Assembly: GCA_900474095.1 (NCBI GenBank)
Contig: UCOA01000008.1
Span: 1-40,317, forward strand
DNA length: 40,317 nt
DNA from: Hyphomicrobiales bacterium
GTDB lineage: Bacteria; Pseudomonadota; Alphaproteobacteria; Rhizobiales; Rhizobiaceae
Direction: 5' to 3'
The notes under the pieces were generated by a model, which searched no databases, had not been told where the DNA came from, and saw nothing but the letters and a program-made list of their open reading frames with translations. Positions 32,834-39,848 of this stretch are shown here, in pieces (position 1 is the first letter of the stretch; each line of letters opens with the position of its first letter). The translations under genes and the position numbers were made by a program.

Positions 32834-33331
32834 ATGTATTCGGCGCGGCCCATCCTAAAGAAAGACACTGGAGCTCTGATTGAGCTCTGGCGGCAAACAT
32901 GGATTGCTACCTATAGGGAAACCCTTGGCGCGGATGCTTTGGAAGCTATGCTATCCAACCTTGACGCCCATGGTGCCTCTGCATTGTTGCCAGACAATGG
33001 TGAGCAAGGTTACTGCGCGGTTGTGGATGATGCGATTGTGGGGAGTGCGATCTTTGCGGATCGTGGCGGCACGGCATACCTTTGGGGCATGTACGTTAGC
33101 CCTCTCTACCAACGAGGAGGAGTCGGGACGCTTTTGCTGGAAGCCGTTTCATCCGCTTCAAACAGTGATCGTTTTGAAATTCGCGTATTGTCGACAATCG
33201 AGCCGGCACTGAGCTTTTATACGAAGCAGGGTTTTAAGATCGCAGGCCAAGAGAAGACCGAGATCATGCCCACAATTCACGCGAACTCGCTGATCATGTC
33301 CCTCAAGGTCGATCGTTCGCGAAAATCCTAG
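32834..33331 (+). CDS. GNAT family N-acetyltransferase
   Basis: 165 residues from MYSARPILKKD; GAGG lies 6-9 nt upstream. The acetyl-CoA-binding motif A is WGMYVSPLYQRGGVGTLLLEA (84-104), with the Q/R-x-x-G-x-G loop at residues 93-98, and the C-terminal FYTKQGFK motif follows. The substrate is unknown. The coding sequence is visibly less G+C-rich than its neighbours and uses more A/T-ending codons, consistent with acquisition. It is flanked on both sides by gene remnants. The frame is open upstream to 32708, but without a better start. Confidence 0.88.
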   Translation: MYSARPILKKDTGALIELWRQTWIATYRETLGADALEAMLSNLDAHGASALLPDNGEQGYCAVVDDAIVGSAIFADRGGTAYLWGMYVSPLYQRGGVGTLLLEAVSSASNSDRFEIRVLSTIEPALSFYTKQGFKIAGQEKTEIMPTIHANSLIMSLKVDRSRKS

Positions 33332-33483
33332 ATTGTCGCAACAATTGCGATGCGAGGAAGTCGGCTGCGCTGTCATGAGCTGCTGCGGCAATCTGCGCCC
33401 CGAGCGAGATGCCGAGCACGCCGACTTTGCCCGCAGCCGCCGTCGGCAGCTTTCGCTTGCCATCACGCTTAAAATGTCGACCT
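33303..33483 (-). pseudogene. Remnant of an alpha/beta hydrolase gene
   Basis: A minus-strand frame without a start codon encodes GKVGVLGISLGAQIAAAAHD, with the G-x-S-x-G nucleophile elbow (GISLG) of alpha/beta hydrolases of the dienelactone hydrolase kind, and then stops within about 35 residues. The rest of the fold, including the Asp/Glu and His of the triad, is missing. Its 3' end overlaps the end of the GNAT gene. It is wedged against the universal stress protein gene, so it looks like an internal fragment left by a deletion. Confidence 0.55.
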
Positions 33484-33906
33484 TCAGCGATCGATCAGCA
33501 CCGCGCATTTGCAATGGCTGGCGACGCGGCTTGCGGTGGAGCCGATGAAGTAGTCGATCAGACCGGGCCGGTGCGAGGCGATGATCACGAGGTCGCCCTC
33601 CATCTCTTCCGCAAAGGAATTGATGATGCCGGCTGCGCCGCCGACGCGGATTTCGACGCGGCCCTTGACGCCGTGTTTGCGCTTGAGATCGGTCAGCGTG
33701 TTGGCCGCGTGCTTGCGGGACGCCTCGATCATTTCCAGCGGAAAGTCGACAATCATGTAGCCCTGCGCATAGGCGTTCAGATCCTCGACCACATTCAACA
33801 GAATGATTTCGCCACCCTCGTCGAGCAGCGACTTGGCGCGCTCCAGGACCTTTTCACCGTGCTCCAACTGGTCCATGGCGATCGGGACGATGATTCTCGA
33901 ATACAT
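33484..33906 (-). CDS. Universal stress protein (UspA family)
   Basis: 140 residues from MYSRIIVPIAMD, with GAGGAGA upstream of the ATG. The ATP-binding Usp pattern is only partly present: GDLVIIASHRPGLIDYFIGSTASRVASHCKCAVLI shows the G-x2-G-x9-G(S/T) region as HRPGLIDYFIGST. Usp proteins of this type support survival under starvation or oxidative stress. The frame extends upstream to 33978 without conserved-looking sequence. It is a single gene, divergent from the VOC gene. Confidence 0.9.
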   Translation of the reverse strand: MYSRIIVPIAMDQLEHGEKVLERAKSLLDEGGEIILLNVVEDLNAYAQGYMIVDFPLEMIEASRKHAANTLTDLKRKHGVKGRVEIRVGGAAGIINSFAEEMEGDLVIIASHRPGLIDYFIGSTASRVASHCKCAVLIDR

Positions 33907-34158
33907 GACTGTCTCCTCGGGTTCGCCGCGCCGGCAGAGAGGCAAGACGTCCTGCCTCATGGCCGCTGTTTTCACCAACCCTCGCTGCCTGGCGCGGATA
34001 AATAGAATATAGGTGTGCGCGGGAAAAAGTCACAACCCGGCATGCGGTCGCAGGCGATTGTCAACAGGCTGAGAACGGTACTTCCCCAATCCGCCCCCTT
34101 TCGTAGACGCCGCAGGCGCGCCATATAGTTCTGCAAGAGTTTCAAACGGGATTGCGCC

Positions 34159-35118
34159 ATGGCCGGCTTCGACAGACGGACCTTCATGAAATTGTCGGCG
34201 ACAGCGCTGGCAACGGGAACGGCCGCAGCCACGGCACGGGCAGAAAGCACGAGGATGACAGAGCAAACCGCCACACACGCAGTCCGCATGCCGGCCTATA
34301 TCGATCACTCGCATCTGGTGGTGCGTGACTTGGCCATGGTGTCGTCGTGGTATCAGCAGATCATGGGCCTGACGCCGATGGACAGGACGGCGAGCGGAGA
34401 GACGCTTGGCGTTGCCGGACGGCCGCTTCTGACGCTGACGACCGCAGGCAATGCCGCGGTGGCGCCGCGCAACGCGCCCGGCCTCTTCCACACCGCCTTC
34501 CTCGTTCCGGATCGCACCGAGCTTGGCCGCTGGCTCGCCCATGTCGCCCACAACAACGTGCCGCTGCAGGGCGCGTCGGATCATCTGGTGAGCGAGGCGA
34601 TCTATCTCGGCGACCCCGAAGGCAACGGTATCGAGGTCTATCGCGACCGTCCGCGGGAGGAATGGAACTATATCGAGGACGGCATGGTGAAGATGGCAAC
34701 GCTGCCGCTCGACCTGCAGGCGCTCTACGACACGGCGCCGAAGGACAAATGGGACGGCATGGCGGATGGGACGGCGATCGGCCATATCCACCTGCAGGTG
34801 TCGGACATTCCGCAGGCCAACGCCTTCTTCCGCGACGTGCTGGGGCTCGACCTGATGGCCACCTATCCCGGCGCCAGCTTCTTTGCCTCGGGCAAGTATC
34901 ACCACCATGTCGGCGCCAATATCTGGAATTCGCGCGGTGCTCCGAAGCGGCAGGGCAACATGACCGGCCTTGCCGACTACACCGTGCATTTCAACGACCC
35001 GGCCAAGCTGCAGGCGGCCGTCGCCAAGCTCGACGAGCTGGAAATTCCGGTGACGCGCAACGGCGCCACCGTCTCGCTCATCGACCCCTGGGGCATCGGC
35101 CTGAAACTGGTGGGCTGA
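34159..35118 (+). CDS. Two-domain VOC protein (CatE-like extradiol dioxygenase) with Tat-type signal
   Basis: 319 residues. The N-terminus DRRTFMKLSATALATGTAAATARA has the twin-arginine pattern, so export in folded form is possible. Two vicinal-oxygen-chelate modules follow: about 47-170 (YIDHSHLVVRDL, PEGNGIEVYRDRP) and about 205-318 (HIHLQVSDIPQANAFFRDVLGLDL, KYHHHVGANIWNS, DPWGIGLKLVG). The layout is that of catechol 2,3-dioxygenase-like CatE proteins, which open aromatic rings with Fe(II). The substrate is unknown. A cytosolic version starting at M33 (MTEQTATH) is possible. No aromatic-degradation genes are adjacent. Confidence 0.85.
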   Translation: MAGFDRRTFMKLSATALATGTAAATARAESTRMTEQTATHAVRMPAYIDHSHLVVRDLAMVSSWYQQIMGLTPMDRTASGETLGVAGRPLLTLTTAGNAAVAPRNAPGLFHTAFLVPDRTELGRWLAHVAHNNVPLQGASDHLVSEAIYLGDPEGNGIEVYRDRPREEWNYIEDGMVKMATLPLDLQALYDTAPKDKWDGMADGTAIGHIHLQVSDIPQANAFFRDVLGLDLMATYPGASFFASGKYHHHVGANIWNSRGAPKRQGNMTGLADYTVHFNDPAKLQAAVAKLDELEIPVTRNGATVSLIDPWGIGLKLVG

Positions 35119-35130
35119 CAGGCCCGTATA

Positions 35131-36360
35131 TCAGTGCGTTGCCCCGGAGCCGCCGACCGCCACGATCGCAAAGGGTTGTCCTTCGACAGGGATGGTTGCG
35201 GTTTCCTCCAGGCCATCGCTATCGATCATCCGCACAAGGCTGTGGCGCGGGTCGGTGATGGCGATCCGATCGCCGGCGACCGCCAGCCGCGGGCGCGGAT
35301 CGCGCCAATGTCCATCCTTGCTGTAGGGTTCGGTGACGGTCGCGGAACGGGTGATCTTGCCGCTGACGACATCCAGCAGATGGAGCTTGCCATCCTCGGT
35401 GAGGATATAGGCGTTGCGAAGATTGGCCGGATCGAGAATGAAGTCGATGCGGCGGGTCGCGAGTTCCACGAGGCGATAGGGTGTCGAGCTGTCGGGGTCG
35501 ATCAGTACTACCTTGTCCTCGCCATAGTTGCCGAGAAAGAACTGCATCGACTTGCCGCCGAGCAGTGTTGACACCTTGCCTTCAGGCAGGTCGTCGCCAT
35601 AGGCGATCATCTCGAGCTTCGGCCCATCGATCCCTCCCGGGCGGGCGACAAGAACCCCCTCCTCGCAGCCGAAGGCGACGAGGCGCGCTGACGTCGCTTC
35701 CCCATGCAGGCCCGTGCAGGCGGCGACATCGCCAAGCTGCTTGCCTGACCGATCGACGATGCGCAGGCCAAGCCGTGGGGGAAGGTCGTCCGCCTTCACT
35801 TCGGCTTTCATATCGGGTACCGACACCAGAATGTTCTTTTCCAGCGGCACGGCCACGCCATGATGCGGCGCGGTCGTGTCCAGGCTTGCAGCATCGGCGC
35901 TGCCCTCGATCAGCGCACTCTCGCGGAAGAGATCGAGCTTGCCGCCGCGATCGTAGAAAACAGCGACGTCGTCTCCATGGGTGACGACATGGCCCGGCTT
36001 CTTGCCGTTGATCACGACAGGAAGCAGTTTCGGCTCGATAACCTCGATGTCGCGATGCTCGCCATGGTCCAAGAGGGCTATCCCGGACGAGATCACCTGC
36101 ACCGTGTCCTTGTCACCCTGCACGGCAAAGACGGTTCTGCCACTATCGCTCAAGGAGAGCGCGGCAAAGCCGCCGATGTCGAACCTGCCGAGCTCGCTGC
36201 CGCTTGCCGCATCCAGCGCCCGCACCACCGGCTGCGTATGATCGGCCACGAACAGCCTCCATGTCTCCTTGCCGTCATCGGCAAGGGCTGAAAAAGGGGC
36301 CAGCGCCGTCAACGCCGCGACGGCGGCAGCCTGCATCGGCGTGCCAAGATGGATCCGCAT
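35131..36360 (-). CDS. aztD: Zinc metallochaperone AztD-like, beta-propeller
   Basis: 409 residues with a signal peptide (AAAVAALTALAPFSALA) and a repeated beta-propeller pattern (LFVADHTQPVVRALDAASG, VFAVQGDKDTVQVI, MQFFLGNYGEDKVVLID, HLLDVVSGKI). This matches AztD, a periplasmic chaperone that hands zinc to the solute-binding protein AztC of an ABC transporter. Putative zinc-binding His clusters include LDHGEH and APHHG. Two Zur-like sites lie just upstream of the start. No aztA, aztB or aztC gene is present in this window, so it is either separated from its transporter or works with another. Confidence 0.8.
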   Translation of the reverse strand: MRIHLGTPMQAAAVAALTALAPFSALADDGKETWRLFVADHTQPVVRALDAASGSELGRFDIGGFAALSLSDSGRTVFAVQGDKDTVQVISSGIALLDHGEHRDIEVIEPKLLPVVINGKKPGHVVTHGDDVAVFYDRGGKLDLFRESALIEGSADAASLDTTAPHHGVAVPLEKNILVSVPDMKAEVKADDLPPRLGLRIVDRSGKQLGDVAACTGLHGEATSARLVAFGCEEGVLVARPGGIDGPKLEMIAYGDDLPEGKVSTLLGGKSMQFFLGNYGEDKVVLIDPDSSTPYRLVELATRRIDFILDPANLRNAYILTEDGKLHLLDVVSGKITRSATVTEPYSKDGHWRDPRPRLAVAGDRIAITDPRHSLVRMIDSDGLEETATIPVEGQPFAIVAVGGSGATH

Positions 36361-36382
36361 GAAACTCTCCTACAAATGTTAA

Positions 36383-36397
36383 TGTAATAACGTAACA
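36383..36397 (-). promoter_or_regulatory. Zur-like box 1 upstream of aztD
   Basis: TGTAATAACGTAACA matches the classic Zur palindrome TGTTATAATATAACA at 12 of 15 positions. It lies about 23 bp upstream of the aztD start and sits within a longer AAATGTTA/TAACATTT inverted repeat (36374-36400). Confidence 0.6.
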
Positions 36398-36404
36398 TTT
36401 TTGT

Positions 36405-36419
36405 TGTTATAAAGTTACA
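36405..36419 (-). promoter_or_regulatory. Zur-like box 2 upstream of aztD
   Basis: TGTTATAAAGTTACA matches the same palindrome at 12 of 15 positions, with its centre 22 bp from box 1, about two helical turns. Paired sites of this kind would allow zinc-dependent repression by two Zur dimers. Confidence 0.58.
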
Positions 36420-36670
36420 TACGTCTTGTCCAGCCCCAAAATGCTCACCCGCGTCCGACGTCGCGCCATTCCACGACCGTCCAGTTTCAAATCCATCCGG
36501 CAGGACGGCACGACAATTATGAGCCCAGGTCAGAGGTAAGCCGTGTCGCAGTCGGCAAAGGGAATAGGGGGACGAGAGGACGCTGGACATTCCGCCACCA
36601 AACGCCCCTTCGGGTTCGGCATTCTCATGCGATCCAGAACGTGTGGCGGACGGCGCATAGGGCGTTGAGG

Positions 36671-37933
36671 TCAGCCGCCGCAGGCTGCCGCCCGTCCTAG
36701 CAGGAAGGCTCGTTCGCGTTCGTTGCGGGTAAGCGCGGCCGCGCGCGCGAACTCTGCCCCGGCTTCGGACAGCCTGCCCGCCCGGAACAGGAAGTCCCCC
36801 TTGGCTGCCGGCAGCGGGGCATAGTCGCGCAGGGTCCCCGCTTGCTCGATCGCCTTCACAAGCGCCAGACCTGCCTCCGGCCCGAAGGCCATGCTGTGGG
36901 CTACGGCCCGATTAAGATCGACGACCGGTGACGGCATCACCTCAAGCAGCGTGTCGTAGAGCGCGGCGATCCTCTGCCAGTCGGTCTCCCCAGCCTTGCG
37001 CGCCCTTGCGTGACAGGCAGCGAGTGCTGCCTGCAGGGCGTAGGGTCCGCCCGCACCGCCGAGCGCTTCGGCACGCGCCAATGCAGCGAAACCCCGGCGG
37101 ATCAGAAGCTGGTCCCAACGGGTGCGGTTCTGTTCGGTCAGCGGAACGAGCGATCCGTCCGGCGCAATTCGGGCGCCAAGGCGCGAGGCCTGGATTTCCA
37201 TCAGCGCGAGAAGACCGAAAACCTCGGGCTCACCGGGCGCCAGCCCGGCGAGGATGCGGCCAAGGCGCTGGGCCTCGGCGCACAGAGCCGGACGGATCAG
37301 GTCCTCGCCGGTGGTGGCCGCATAGCCTTCGTTGAATATCAGGTAGATCACCTCGAGCACCGAGGCGAGGCGTTCCCTTCGGTCCGGCCCGCGCGGCACT
37401 TCATAGGCCAGGCCGGCCTTGCCGAGCGTCTTCTTGGCCCGGACGATGCGCTGGGCGATGGTCGCTTCGTTCGAAAGGAAGGCGCGGGCGATCTCGCCCG
37501 TCGTCAGCCCGCCGATCAGGCGCAGCGTCAACGCCGCGCGCGCCTCGGGCGACAGCATCGGGTGGCAGGCGGTGAAGATCAGGCCCAGCAGTTCGTCGCC
37601 AAGATCGTCATCCATGGCAGCCTCGATATCCGCGACGGGATCGACACTTTCGCCCTCAAGGTCCCGGCCGATCTCGGCATGCTTGCGCGCCAACATTTTC
37701 TTGCGGCGGAACCCGTCGATGGCGCGGCGCTTGGCAGCGGCCATCAGCCAGGCACCGGGATTTCTCGGAACCCCGGTCTTCGGCCATTCGGAGAGGGCAA
37801 TCACCAGGGCGTCCTGGGCCAGGTCCTCGGCCAAACCAACGTCCCGCACCATTCGGGCCAGGCCCGCGATGAGCCTGGCCTGTTCGATCCGGAAGACCGT
37901 CTCGATCGTCTGATGGGTTTCGGTCGCCGCCAT
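36671..37933 (-). CDS. ECF42-type RNA polymerase sigma factor with C-terminal TPR-like extension
   Basis: 420 residues. Sigma region 2 is about 35-77 (AEDLAQDALVIAL, NPGAWLMAAAKRRAID) and region 4 about 110-165 (LSPEARAALTLRLIGGLTTGEIARAFL). The long C-terminal part (DUF6596, about 185-285, with LIFNEGYAAT, then helical repeats) defines the ECF42 group. That extension is needed for activity, and these sigma factors usually control DGPF/YciI-like genes next to them. The YciI gene is indeed just upstream, in the same direction, 340 bp away. No anti-sigma factor is adjacent, as is usual for ECF42. Confidence 0.92.
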   Translation of the reverse strand: MAATETHQTIETVFRIEQARLIAGLARMVRDVGLAEDLAQDALVIALSEWPKTGVPRNPGAWLMAAAKRRAIDGFRRKKMLARKHAEIGRDLEGESVDPVADIEAAMDDDLGDELLGLIFTACHPMLSPEARAALTLRLIGGLTTGEIARAFLSNEATIAQRIVRAKKTLGKAGLAYEVPRGPDRRERLASVLEVIYLIFNEGYAATTGEDLIRPALCAEAQRLGRILAGLAPGEPEVFGLLALMEIQASRLGARIAPDGSLVPLTEQNRTRWDQLLIRRGFAALARAEALGGAGGPYALQAALAACHARARKAGETDWQRIAALYDTLLEVMPSPVVDLNRAVAHSMAFGPEAGLALVKAIEQAGTLRDYAPLPAAKGDFLFRAGRLSEAGAEFARAAALTRNERERAFLLGRAAACGG

Positions 37934-37994
37934 GTTTCCCGCTTACGGGAGGTGCGAGGGCGACGTCAAGCGGCAGTGGCGACGGCGCGGCGTC

Positions 37995-38039
37995 AGAGCA
38001 TGATGCCGAAAGTGCAAGCGGTTTTCGGCATCCTGCTCT
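37995..38039. repeat. Palindromic repeat unit AGAGCATGATGCCGAAA
   Basis: AGAGCATGATGCCGAAAG (37995-38012) and TTTTCGGCATCCTGCTCT (38022-38039) form an 18-bp imperfect stem with a short loop. I recall this motif as a common Rhizobiales intergenic repeat. It is the left part of a larger resident repeat that continues at 38070 and is interrupted by the element at 38087. Confidence 0.65.
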
Positions 38040-38086
38040 CCTTCTTTGTTTCCAGAGCGGATTCAGCTTTCAGGTCGATTCGACCT

Positions 38087-38250
38087 CACGGTAAACGACA
38101 GTGGCGTCTCACCCCCCTCTGCCCTGCCGGGCATCTCCCCCTCAAGGGGGGAGATTGGTGGGGCGGGCCTCCTGCTCCGATCTCCCCCCTTGAGGGGGAG
38201 GTGTCATGAAGTGACAGAAGGGGGTATTCCCGATGCTGTCGTGTACCGTG
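38087..38250. mobile_element. MITE-like element with 15-bp TIRs and 9-bp target duplication
   Basis: The ends CACGGTAAACGACAG (38087-38101) and its complement CTGTCGTGTACCGTG (38236-38250) match at 14 of 15 bases. ATTCGACCT flanks it on both sides (38078-38086 and 38251-38259). Removing the element and one duplicate restores a near-perfect palindrome centred on GGTCGATTCGACC within the older repeat. Inside lie the ATCTCCCCC/GGGGGAGAT motifs shared with 11471-11648. It has no coding capacity and would need a transposase in trans. Confidence 0.75.
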
Positions 38251-38259
38251 ATTCGACCT

Positions 38260-38277
38260 GAAGTCATCGCGCTCTAG
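38260..38277. repeat. Right end of the interrupted resident repeat
   Basis: GAAGTCATCGCGCTCTAG continues the older repeat beyond the insertion and carries the YciI stop codon (38274-38276). Its GCTCTAG end is the same as the end of the repeat at the mnhG stop. Confidence 0.6.
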
Positions 38278-38696
38278 TGGCCGGCCAGCTTCTCGCGCTG
38301 GCGTTCCTCCTGTTCGGCGAGCTCCGGCGTCAGCGCATCGCCGAAGTCGGCGGCCTCGAACACTTGGCGGATCTCGAGTTCGCTCGGGCCTGGCATCGGA
38401 TTGGGGCAGCGCTTCGCCCACTCCACCGCCTCGGCCATGTCCTTCACTTCCCAGATCCAGAAACCGGCGACCAGTTCGCGGGTCTCGGCGAACGGGCCGT
38501 CGATAACGGTGCGGCAGGGGCCGTCGAAGGCGATACGCTTGCCTTTCGACGAGGGATGCAGCCCCTCACCCGCCAGCATGACGCCGGCATTGATCAGTTC
38601 CTCGTTGAACTTGCCCATCGCCTCCAGAAGCTCGGTCGAGGGCATGATCCCCGCTTCTGACTCCTTCGTCGCCTTCACCATAACCATGACACGCAT
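38274..38696 (-). CDS. YciI family protein (DGPF domain)
   Basis: 140 residues starting at MRVMVMVKATKES, with AGAGGAG upstream. The family motif VIDGPFAE gives DGPF at residues 66-69, and GFWIWEVKDMAEAVEWAKR is the usual C-terminal part of the fold, a ferredoxin-like dimer of unknown reaction. DGPF proteins are the usual targets and partners of ECF42 sigma factors, and the sigma gene is the next gene downstream. The C-terminal tail after residue 125 is Glu/Arg-rich. The stop codon lies in a palindromic repeat. Confidence 0.92.
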   Translation of the reverse strand: MRVMVMVKATKESEAGIMPSTELLEAMGKFNEELINAGVMLAGEGLHPSSKGKRIAFDGPCRTVIDGPFAETRELVAGFWIWEVKDMAEAVEWAKRCPNPMPGPSELEIRQVFEAADFGDALTPELAEQEERQREKLAGH

Positions 38697-38842
38697 CGTC
38701 TTTTCTCCTCTGATGACGGAAGCCACAATGGCCTTCCTGATCATACGACGAACGCATGACGGCAAAATCGACATGCCGGTGAAATTTTTTCGTGAAAAGT
38801 TTAGGTCGTCGTCCCTGGGGCGTCGGGCTGACGCTGGCAGAC

Positions 38843-39667
38843 TTAAACCCCGGCATCAGCCCAGTCGCATTGGAAGGCCAGCATAGGCTTCGCAAATCCT
38901 TTCAGCCGCCGGCGGGTCGCGTGACCGAAGACATCGGCGGCGCCGTACTCTCGAAAAATGTTCTCCGACACCAGAATCTGGTCGCTGGAGGCCGCAGCGC
39001 ACAATCGAGCGGCAAGCTGCACCGTGGAGCCGAACAGGTCGCGGCTGTCCTCGATGGGCTCGCCGCAATCCAGTCCGATGCGAACATGAATAGGCTCAGA
39101 GTTGCCGAGGTTGTACCGTTTGAATTCCCGCTGAATTGCCATTGCGCAATCGACCGCCGCGGATGTCGCGGCGAACGTCGCCATGATGCCGTCGCCGGTG
39201 TGCTTCACCTCGCGGCCCGAGGCTTGGCCAAGACATCTGCGCACGAGAGAATCATGCGCCCTGACCAGTTCGGCCGCCATGCGGTCGCCGAGCCGCGATG
39301 TCATCGCCGTCGAGCCGACGATGTCGGTGAACAAGATTGCCCGATGGCCGCAGTCCATTTCGCCCGAGGATTGTCCGGGGGCCTGCTCGGGGTCCTGAAT
39401 TCGGCCGAGAAACGCCTCGACCGCCGACAACGCGACCTCAACAACCTCGCCGGCGATGAAGCCATGCGCCTCGCGGTGCACGCATTGGGCAGTTTCCGCG
39501 TCGGGCGCATCCACGAGGCAAAACACGGTCCCACGCTGCTGGTCGAACCAGTAGGTCAGGAACTTGACCCCATACCGATCCTGTATCTCGATATCCCTGC
39601 GGTGCGCCTCGGCGGCGTCGGCCGCGGTGATTGCCGAAAAGTCATGCCGGTCCATGAATATAGCCAT
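38843..39667 (-). CDS. DUF4242 (nickel-binding-like) fused to class III adenylate/guanylate cyclase
   Basis: 274 residues from MAIFMDRHDF, GGAGG 6 nt upstream. Residues 1-88 form a DUF4242 (SCO4226-like) domain with metal-binding His candidates H8, H22, H64 and H68 (HREAHG). The cyclase domain spans about 107-270: metal Asp residues D115 (FTDIVGST) and D159 (HTGDG), K155 for base recognition, and R221. The transition-state Asn expected in the VNxAAR motif is Gln217 (VQLAARL). The protein is probably soluble, as no membrane segment is seen. It would make cyclic nucleotide in response to metal binding, which is inference. Confidence 0.87.
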   Translation of the reverse strand: MAIFMDRHDFSAITAADAAEAHRRDIEIQDRYGVKFLTYWFDQQRGTVFCLVDAPDAETAQCVHREAHGFIAGEVVEVALSAVEAFLGRIQDPEQAPGQSSGEMDCGHRAILFTDIVGSTAMTSRLGDRMAAELVRAHDSLVRRCLGQASGREVKHTGDGIMATFAATSAAVDCAMAIQREFKRYNLGNSEPIHVRIGLDCGEPIEDSRDLFGSTVQLAARLCAAASSDQILVSENIFREYGAADVFGHATRRRLKGFAKPMLAFQCDWADAGV

Positions 39668-39794
39668 ATGCGCCTCCTGCCCTGAAGCCTCAGCCCACAA
39701 GGAAGGTTTCATTCTACGACCTGAACGCTACCCGGTCCACCTTTCGGGCGGTTGTGAGGCCGGCGCCTTCCAGCGCGACTACACAAAATGCGCA

Positions 39795-39820
39795 AGGGGA
39801 GGACGTTGCCGTCCTCCCCT
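39795..39820 (-). terminator. Terminator after the chemotaxis receptor gene
   Basis: AGGGGAGGACG (39795-39805) and CGTCCTCCCCT (39810-39820) form a perfect 11-bp stem with a TTGC loop on the plus strand. It begins 29 bp beyond the receptor stop codon on the minus strand. The plus side is followed by CATTCTTGTTT; on the minus side the T-run is weak. Confidence 0.72.
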
Positions 39821-39848
39821 CATTCTTGTTTGCTGGCCGGTTGATCGC

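Noticed and set aside
36309-36590. 93-codon minus-strand frame upstream of aztD
   Set aside because: It would translate straight through the two Zur-like sites and into aztD in another frame.
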